Source: Sphingobium ummariense RL-3
GTDB taxonomy: Bacteria; Pseudomonadota; Alphaproteobacteria; Sphingomonadales; Sphingomonadaceae
Length of the DNA stretch: 53,604 nucleotides
Reading direction: 5' to 3'
Assembly (NCBI RefSeq): GCF_000447205.1
Contig: NZ_AUWY01000019.1
Coordinates: forward strand, 110,440 to 164,043
Part shown: positions 48,146-53,604 of the stretch, piece by piece
Layout: each line of letters begins with the position of its first letter
How positions within the stretch are numbered: the first letter of the stretch is position 1
Made by a program: the position numbers and the translations under genes
The notes under the pieces: generated by a model
What the model was told of the DNA's origin: nothing
Database searches by the model: none
What the model saw: the letters and a program-made list of their open reading frames with translations, nothing else

Positions 48146-49177
48146 CTAATTTTTCGCGATGAGAATTCTCTTGTCCGACATTTCGAAGCGAGCATCAAGC
48201 ATGGCCGATGCAGATCGGGCGAAGGCGTCGGGCTCATCGGTACGGAACCGGCCGACGATCCTTTCCTGGGCCAGGGCTGGGTCGACCTCGATCTTCATGC
48301 CGTTGTAGCGGTTGAACTCCGCCGCTGCCTCCTGCAGCGTCGTGCCCTCGAACTTCAGCGCGCCGTCGCGCCAGGCCAGTTTGCGGGCGATCCCGGCGGC
48401 GTCGCGCACCGGCGCCTGCGGGCCGGCATCATAGCGGATGAACGCCCGCTCTCCCGCTTTCACCAGGATGCGGTCGGCCGTGCGCGGCGTGGCCCAGATC
48501 TCGACCACTCCCTCGGTCACCTGCACATCGGCCCCGCTATCCAGCCGCTGCACGGAAAAGGCGGTGCCCACGGCCCGCACCCGTGCTTCGCCCGCGGCGA
48601 CGATGAAGGGCCGATTCTTGTTCTTCGCGACCTTGAACCAAGCTTCACCCCTGTCCAGCTCGACCATCCGCACGTCCGCGGCGAAGTCGATCTTCAGCCG
48701 GGTCGCGGTGTTGATGGACGCCATAGATCCGTCGGGAAACGGCACCCGGCGGATCTCGCCCAGCGCCGTCTCGACCTGCTCGCCCCCGCCCTTCCAGAAG
48801 CCCAGCCCGGCCGCCGCCAGCAGCGAAGCCGCCAGCGCGCCGCCGCCCCACAGCATGCCGCGCCGCGACAGGGCGTGCGGCCGCCCCGCTTCCGGCACAT
48901 CGCCGGGCGCGTCCTGCGCCTCAACCACGGACCGCGTCACGAAGGCGGGAGAACCGGCATGGGCCGCATCCCGCAAATGACCCCCCAAGGCCGTCGCCTG
49001 ATCGCACAAATGCCAGGCGGCGGAAGCGCGCAGGAACGCACCGCGATGCCGGTCGTCGCTGGCCAGCCATTGGTCCAGCTCGGCCTGGGCGGCGGCGTCC
49101 AGCGGAGCGGCGTCGATCCGCGCGACCCATTCGGCCGCCCGGTCGTTCACCATCCCAGATTCGTCACGCCGATCCAT
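48146..49177 (-). CDS. FecR-family anti-sigma/signal-transfer protein
   Basis: The 343-residue protein has an N-terminal cytoplasmic sigma-binding region (NDRAAEWVARIDAAPLDAAAQAELDQWL), one membrane helix at ~108-127 preceded by Ser-Arg-Arg (twin-arginine-like, as reported for other FecR proteins), and the periplasmic FecR domain (GEIRRVPFPDGSMASINTATRL). A C-terminal secretin-like DUF4974 domain ends it. ATG at 49177 has GGGAAA upstream and overlaps the sigma gene by 14 bases. It should relay occupancy of the downstream receptor to the sigma factor. Confidence 0.93.
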   Translation of the reverse strand: MDRRDESGMVNDRAAEWVARIDAAPLDAAAQAELDQWLASDDRHRGAFLRASAAWHLCDQATALGGHLRDAAHAGSPAFVTRSVVEAQDAPGDVPEAGRPHALSRRGMLWGGGALAASLLAAAGLGFWKGGGEQVETALGEIRRVPFPDGSMASINTATRLKIDFAADVRMVELDRGEAWFKVAKNKNRPFIVAAGEARVRAVGTAFSVQRLDSGADVQVTEGVVEIWATPRTADRILVKAGERAFIRYDAGPQAPVRDAAGIARKLAWRDGALKFEGTTLQEAAAEFNRYNGMKIEVDPALAQERIVGRFRTDEPDAFARSASAMLDARFEMSDKRILIAKN

Positions 49178-49745
49178 GCTTTCCCATACCGATAAAGGCG
49201 GCTTCCGCCTGCTGATCCCCATCAGCGATGGCCTTCAGTATCAACTTCAGGCCCTTCGCCACGTCATTTTCCACCGTATGCTCAGACAGCCCGAGCGTCG
49301 CGGCGACTTCCCGCTGCGACAGGCCCTCGACCTTGCGCATGCTGAAGACCTTGCGGCAGCGCTCGGGCAATCCGTCCACCAGCCGCCTGATCCTCTGCAA
49401 CTCCAGCCGCCCCGCCGCAACCTGCTCAGGCGACGGCACCTCTGCGGCCACGTCCATCTTCTCCAGCTCCAGCGCCGTGTCGATATTCACGATGCGCGCC
49501 CGCCTGATCCGTTCCAGCACCAGCATCCTGGCGGTGGTGAACAGATAGGCACGCCCACTGCGAATATGCGACACATCCGTCAGGCCCGCGATGCGGCAAT
49601 AGCTTTCCTGGACGATGTCTTCGACTTCGCTGCCGTCGACGATCCGCTTCAGCCACGACCTGAGAGGCGCTTCGTGCACGAGCACCTCCTTGGCCACCCA
49701 CTCCATGACCTTCAGGCGGTTGTCCTCGTCCACCGGCCCTCCCAT
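49164..49745 (-). CDS. ECF sigma factor (FecI-like)
   Basis: Region 2 (RSWLKRIVDGSEVEDIVQESYCRIAGL, RAYLFTTARMLVLERIRR) and region 4 (LVDGLPERCRKVFSMRKVEGLSQREVAATLGLSEHTVENDV) are both complete in 193 residues. The ATG at 49745 encodes MGGPVDED; a GTG four codons later (49733) has GGGAGG just ahead of it and may be the true start. The frame is open further upstream without similarity. The gene overlaps fecR and is followed by the STN receptor, the standard iron/carbohydrate surface-signalling order. Targets probably include the receptor gene itself. Confidence 0.92.
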   Translation of the reverse strand: MGGPVDEDNRLKVMEWVAKEVLVHEAPLRSWLKRIVDGSEVEDIVQESYCRIAGLTDVSHIRSGRAYLFTTARMLVLERIRRARIVNIDTALELEKMDVAAEVPSPEQVAAGRLELQRIRRLVDGLPERCRKVFSMRKVEGLSQREVAATLGLSEHTVENDVAKGLKLILKAIADGDQQAEAAFIGMGKHGSA

Positions 49746-49921
49746 GTCATTTATCTTTTGTAGGATGAGATGCGTAACGCGAGCCGATCCGTAGGGACCG
49801 CGATAAAAAATCGACGGCGCGCAACCCGCCTGGCCGATTGCCTCGAAAAAGCACGTCAAAGGGCGGCCAGCCCTCCCCGCTCGCAGCGGCAGTGTTTACT
49901 CCGACATTAAGCGCCAACGCC

Positions 49922-51652
49922 CTAGCGTCGGTGCGACAGCGACCAGACATAGGCAGCCACCGCATCGACCTCCTCGGGCGTCATCTCCGCACCGCCATAG
50001 GGCGGCATGGGCGCCGCGTGGCGCTTGGGCTGGGGCACGCCCTTGACGATGATGTTGCGGATGTCCGCCAGCTCGCCCTTGCCCCACAGCCATTGCTGGT
50101 CGGCGAGCTTCGGTGCGATCTCCGATCCCTCGCCATTGGGGCCGTGGCAGCCTGAGCAGGTCGCGCTGCCCTGCGCGCCCGAATAGATCAGGCGGCCCCG
50201 CTCCACCATCGCTGCGGTGACACCAGGCGGCAGAGCGCTGGGCGTGTCGCCGGGCGTCTCGCTCGGTTTGGCGGGCACGTCCTTCGGCTTGGCGACGACC
50301 ACTTCCTCCGCCCCGGTGACGGCGGCCGCCGGGTCGCCCGAATAGGTGACCTTCCAGATGCGTCCCGCCTTGTCGTCGCTGATGTAGAGCGCGCCGTCCG
50401 GCCCGACCGCCAAGCCTGCCGGACGATGCTCCGCATCGCCCGATTCCTTGCCCGGTCCGGCAAAGCCGTCGGCGAAGATCACATAGGAGCCCGACGCCTG
50501 CCCCTCCTTCATCGGCTGGAAGACGATGTTGAAGCCGCCCTGCGGCCCCGGCGCGCGATTCCACGAACCGTGGAAGGCGATGAAGGCGCCGCCGCGATAG
50601 GCTGGGGGGAACTGGCTGCCCTCATAGATCGCCAGCGCATTGGGCGCCCAGTGCGCCGGGAAGGCCGCGACCGGCGCCTTGCGCTGAGCGCACTGCTCGA
50701 CCTTCCGGCCGCCATCGCCGCCATATTCGGGGGCCAGCACCAGCTTCTTCTGGTTCGAATCATAATAGCATTCGGGCCAGCCATAATCGCTGCCCTTGGT
50801 CACCTCCACCAGCTCCTCGGCCGGCAGGTTCTGCCCCTGATCGGCGTCATAGAGCGCGCCCCAGTTCTCATGCAGCTGGTCGCGCCCATGCTGCGTGGCG
50901 AAGAGGCGCCCGCTGCCGTCAAGCGCCAGCCCCACCGCGTTGCGGATGCCGCTGGCGTAGCGCCCGGCGGGCGAGAAGGCCTGGCCCAGCTTCCCCGCCT
51001 CATAGCGCCAGATGCCCGCCCGCAGGGCCTTTTCCTCGCAGGGCGTTTCGCCCGGCGACCCGGCCTGGCGGTTTTCCTTCTGGCAGGCATTGGTCGCGCT
51101 GCCCGAATTGACGTAGAGCGCACCATCCTGCGCGATGACGATCGAATGGGACCGGTGGTCGCCCTCGGTCGCAAGGCCGGTCAGGACCACCTCGCCCTTG
51201 CCCGTGGGCAGGTGGGAAGCCGGATCGAGCGGGTAGCGCATGATCCGGTCGCCATCCTCCAGATAGACTTGACCGTCGCGCAGCGCCACGCCCGTGCCGC
51301 CCTTCTCCCCCGCATGGGGCCGCTTCACTTCGTCCGCCTTGCCGTCGCCATCGGTGTCGCGCAGCACGATCAGGCCGGACGCGGCCGCGTCCCCCTCCTC
51401 ATTGCCGGGCTGGCTGTTGGCATAGACCACCCCGTCCGGGGCGACCACCAGGTGGCGGACATGCCCCAATCCGTCGGCGAACACCGACGAACAGAAGCCG
51501 GGCGGCAGCGACAGGCCTCCATTGTCGCCGGCGCAGGCCTGGGCCTCCTGCTGCTGGCCCTCGCCTTGCTTGGTGCCGCACCCTGCCAGCGCGAGCGTGG
51601 CGACACCGAATGCGAGCGCGACGGGAAGCCTTGGGGAGAGCGGAAAAACCAT
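49922..51652 (-). CDS. Lipoprotein sorbosone-dehydrogenase-like beta-propeller fused to cytochrome c
   Basis: The 576-residue protein starts with a lipoprotein signal ending LALAGC (Cys25). A six-bladed PQQ-type glucose/sorbosone dehydrogenase propeller occupies ~60-440, with segments such as GSDYGWPECYYDSNQK, FHGSWNRAPG and HRPAGLAVGPDGALYISDD. After a Pro-rich linker a class I cytochrome c domain follows with CSGCH at ~499-503 and methionine ligand near residue 549 (APMPPYGG). Electrons from sugar or aldehyde oxidation would pass from the quinone cofactor to the heme and on to the respiratory chain at the membrane surface. PQQ dependence is inferred. It lies downstream of the GntR gene with a candidate operator before it. 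Confidence 0.9.
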   Translation of the reverse strand: MVFPLSPRLPVALAFGVATLALAGCGTKQGEGQQQEAQACAGDNGGLSLPPGFCSSVFADGLGHVRHLVVAPDGVVYANSQPGNEEGDAAASGLIVLRDTDGDGKADEVKRPHAGEKGGTGVALRDGQVYLEDGDRIMRYPLDPASHLPTGKGEVVLTGLATEGDHRSHSIVIAQDGALYVNSGSATNACQKENRQAGSPGETPCEEKALRAGIWRYEAGKLGQAFSPAGRYASGIRNAVGLALDGSGRLFATQHGRDQLHENWGALYDADQGQNLPAEELVEVTKGSDYGWPECYYDSNQKKLVLAPEYGGDGGRKVEQCAQRKAPVAAFPAHWAPNALAIYEGSQFPPAYRGGAFIAFHGSWNRAPGPQGGFNIVFQPMKEGQASGSYVIFADGFAGPGKESGDAEHRPAGLAVGPDGALYISDDKAGRIWKVTYSGDPAAAVTGAEEVVVAKPKDVPAKPSETPGDTPSALPPGVTAAMVERGRLIYSGAQGSATCSGCHGPNGEGSEIAPKLADQQWLWGKGELADIRNIIVKGVPQPKRHAAPMPPYGGAEMTPEEVDAVAAYVWSLSHRR

Positions 51653-51689
51653 GGGCGTGGACTCCGGGTACCAGGACGATCGACGCTTT

Positions 51690-51708
51690 CTAATCTGGTA
51701 TGAGAAAT
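51690..51708. promoter_or_regulatory. Candidate GntR operator upstream of the dehydrogenase
   Basis: CTAATCTGGTATGAGAAAT matches 17 of 19 bases of an element at 52553-52571. The core TCTnGTAnGAGA is partly symmetric. It is 38-56 bases before the dehydrogenase ATG and after the stop of the GntR gene. Operator function is inferred from conservation and position. Confidence 0.55.
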
Positions 51709-51723
51709 GATACAATGCGGCCG

Positions 51724-52482
51724 CTACAACATTCCCGCGTCCCGGGATGCGTTGCGGACCAGCGCCAGCATGGCGGTATGCGCCTTGGCCCCGTCCCCGG
51801 CCACGATGGCGTCGAACACCGCGTCATGATCGGGCATCGGATTGCGGGATTCGCCGCGCTCCTCGCGCGCGAAGCGCGTGGTCCACGCGACGACCGCGGC
51901 GATCGAGGAGGACAGCGACATCAGCGGCTCGTTGCGTGTCGCCTCCAGGATCATGTGGTGAAAGGACCGGTCTGCCGCCCGCCCCTCCGGCGTCATCAAT
52001 CCGTGCCGCCGCATCTCCTCCAGCGCATGGCCCATGGCCGCGATGTCCTGCGACGTCCGCCGTGCGGCCGCCAGCGCCGCCGCGGAAGGCTCCACCGCCA
52101 TGCGCAACTCGAAGATCCCTCTCAGGAATTCCGGCGACGGCCCGGTCTCGAACATCCAGGCGATGATGTCCAGGTCCAGCATGCTCCACTGCCGGCGCTC
52201 GCTGACCCGCGTGCCGCTCTTGGTCCGGCTGAACACCAGCCCCTTGGCGGCCAGCATGCGGATCGCCTCGCGATAGGCGGTGCGCGACACGCCCTGCTCC
52301 GCGCTGTATCGCTCCTCTCCGGGGAGCGCCTCTCCCGGCTGCAACTCCCCCGACACGATCGCCTTGCCCAGCTTGTGCGCGATCCGGTCGTGCACGCTGC
52401 GCGGAACGCGCGCGAGGGGGAAGGTTTCGGAATGGCTCACCCGGTCAGGTGGGGCCAGAGCCTTCCGCGCGTCAAGCGACAA
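51724..52482 (-). CDS. GntR-family (FadR/FCD subfamily) transcriptional regulator
   Basis: The 252-residue frame encodes a GntR winged helix (VHDRIAHKLGKAIVSGELQPGEALPGEERYSAEQGVSRTAYREAIRMLAAKGLV) and an all-helical FCD ligand domain (FLRGIFELRMAVEPSAAALAAARR, DRSFHHMIL, with the His/Asp metal-site pattern). Regulators of this class (UxuR, ExuR, DgoR) sense sugar acids. The start is uncertain: TTG at 52482 and GTG at 52440 are both possible and neither has a good ribosome site. It lies between the dehydrogenase and the divergent MFS gene, each preceded by the same 19-bp element. Confidence 0.88.
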   Translation of the reverse strand: MSLDARKALAPPDRVSHSETFPLARVPRSVHDRIAHKLGKAIVSGELQPGEALPGEERYSAEQGVSRTAYREAIRMLAAKGLVFSRTKSGTRVSERRQWSMLDLDIIAWMFETGPSPEFLRGIFELRMAVEPSAAALAAARRTSQDIAAMGHALEEMRRHGLMTPEGRAADRSFHHMILEATRNEPLMSLSSSIAAVVAWTTRFAREERGESRNPMPDHDAVFDAIVAGDGAKAHTAMLALVRNASRDAGML

Positions 52483-52552
52483 CCGCCCCGCCCGGCGCTT
52501 GGCCCAGGACGGAACGGGTGGCGAAGGCGGGTTTACTTCATCGCCCGACGCG

Positions 52553-52571
52553 CTAATCTAGTACGAGAAAT
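52553..52571. promoter_or_regulatory. Candidate GntR operator upstream of the last MFS gene
   Basis: CTAATCTAGTACGAGAAAT is the second copy of the element at 51690-51708. Its core TCT-A-GTAC-G-AGA is a near-perfect dyad. It lies 22-40 bases before the MFS start and ~70 bases upstream of the GntR gene, so it could control both. Confidence 0.55.
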
Positions 52572-52592
52572 TAATCTACAGCGTTGTGTCGG

Positions 52593-53604
52593 ATGGGATT
52601 CGCCGGGGAAGCAGGGAAAGGGCCGCAGGGCCGGTGGCTGATCGCCGCGATGATCGCGGCGGCGATCGCGATCAGCTATCTCGACCGCCAGACGCTCCCC
52701 TGGGCGATCAAGTTCATCGAAGCCGACATCCCGATCGGCAACCAGACCAAGGCGTTCCTCGATTCCGCCTTCCTCGCGACATATGGCCTCATGTATCTGG
52801 GCGGCGGCTGGCTGCTCGATCGCATCGGGACGCGGCGCGGCTTCCTCGTCATCATGACCTTCTGGTCGCTCGCCTGCGCCAGCCATGGCCTCGCCGGCGG
52901 CGTGCTCGCGCTGGCGCTCAGCCGGCTGCTGTTGGGCGTGGGCGAAGGGGGCGGTTTTCCGGCTGCCACCCGCGCCATCGCCGAATGGTTCCGGCCGCAG
53001 GACCGCGCCGCCGCCATGGGGCTGGTCAATGCCGGGACGGCGGTCGGCGCCGTCGTCGCCCCGCCGCTCATCGCGCTGATCCTCGCGCAGGGCGGCTGGC
53101 TGGGGCTGGCGAGCTGGCGCTGGGTCTTCTTCGTGACCGGCGGGCTCGGCCTGCTCTGGGCGCTCTGGTGGTTCGCGACCTATCATGTCCCGGCCGACGG
53201 CGCGGCCGAACCGACGGCGGGACAGGCCAACCCGAAGATCGCGATCGGCACCCTGCTCGCCCGGCGCGAGGTCCGCGCCACCGTCGGCGCCAAGTTCCTG
53301 AGCGACGGCGCCTGGTATTTCTACCTCTTCTGGCTGCCCAAATATCTGTTCGAGGCGCATGGCTTCGACCTGAAGCTGGCCGCGACCATCGGCTGGATAC
53401 CCTATGCGGCGTCCGGCGTCGGCAGCCTGTGCGGCGGCTGGCTGTCCAGCGCGCTGCTGCGCGGCGGGCGCAGCGTCAACGCCGCGCGCAAGATCGCGCT
53501 CGGCCTCAGCGCCGCCTGCATGCCCTGGGTGATGCTGGCCCCCGCGACCGGATCGGTCGCCGCGGTCATCGCCATCTTCAGCCTCGCCTTCTTCGGCCAG
53601 CAGA
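52593..53604 (+). CDS. MFS transporter, hexuronate/ACS type (3' end outside window)
   Basis: The visible 337 residues begin MGFAGEAGKGPQGRWLIAAMIAAAIAISYLDRQTLPWAIKF. They show the ACS-family signatures YGLMYLGGGWLLDRIGTRRG and GVGEGGGFPAATRAIAEWFRPQDRA, with about nine hydrophobic helices before the window ends. Relatives such as ExuT carry glucuronate and galacturonate. There is no strong ribosome site before the ATG. It is divergent from the GntR gene and preceded by the shared 19-bp element. The open frame continues past the right edge. Confidence 0.9.
   Translation, partial: MGFAGEAGKGPQGRWLIAAMIAAAIAISYLDRQTLPWAIKFIEADIPIGNQTKAFLDSAFLATYGLMYLGGGWLLDRIGTRRGFLVIMTFWSLACASHGLAGGVLALALSRLLLGVGEGGGFPAATRAIAEWFRPQDRAAAMGLVNAGTAVGAVVAPPLIALILAQGGWLGLASWRWVFFVTGGLGLLWALWWFATYHVPADGAAEPTAGQANPKIAIGTLLARREVRATVGAKFLSDGAWYFYLFWLPKYLFEAHGFDLKLAATIGWIPYAASGVGSLCGGWLSSALLRGGRSVNAARKIALGLSAACMPWVMLAPATGSVAAVIAIFSLAFFGQQ

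Overview
The window looks like chromosomal DNA of a GC-rich alphaproteobacterium, most likely a sphingomonad (Sphingomonas/Sphingobium type). The grounds are the large TonB-dependent receptors with an ECF sigma/FecR pair, a LOV histidine kinase, the guaB-RNA methyltransferase and cpoB-tilS-ftsH gene orders, HxlR-controlled VOC genes and a tryptophan-halogenase-like flavoprotein beside glycosidases. No rRNA, tRNA, CRISPR array, insertion sequence or prophage was recognised. Functions are assigned from motifs and family knowledge only.

1-24.9 kb is mostly housekeeping. guaB, an RsmB-family RNA methyltransferase and a truncated TPR gene run leftward. A LOV-domain hybrid histidine kinase follows; its ~600-bp upstream gap holds a perfect dyad and an unusual array of ten 11-bp units. 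Two tandem paralogous aminotransferases with Tat-like N-termini lie divergent from ptsP (EI-Ntr). Rightward come a RodZ-like gene, a cpoB-like gene, tilS, a small membrane protein gene and ftsH. A group of three VOC-fold proteins and one DUF1428 protein, an HxlR regulator, an SDR with a second HxlR regulator, a proline-rich lipoprotein, a nitronate monooxygenase, lysC and ubiG complete this part.

24.9-37.1 kb is accessory. A frameshifted TonB-receptor remnant overlaps the end of ubiG and is followed by a Phd/PIN toxin-antitoxin pair and a CPA2 antiporter. A halogenase-like gene lies divergent from a coupled GH95 (fucosidase)-GH27 (galactosidase) pair. A proline iminopeptidase and a membrane-anchored patatin follow.

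37.2-53.6 kb is a catabolic/uptake locus. It contains a TonB receptor with an exported enolase-superfamily dehydratase, a divergent MFS transporter-carboxylesterase pair, and an ECF sigma-FecR-TonB receptor (with STN signalling domain) set. It ends with a lipoprotein sorbosone-dehydrogenase/cytochrome c fusion, a GntR/FadR regulator and a second MFS transporter cut by the window end. A conserved 19-bp element lies before both the dehydrogenase and the last transporter and is a candidate GntR operator. Several enzymes of the window carry twin-arginine leaders, suggesting that much of this chemistry is periplasmic; the substrate is not evident, though fucose/galactose-bearing plant glycans and uronates fit the families present.
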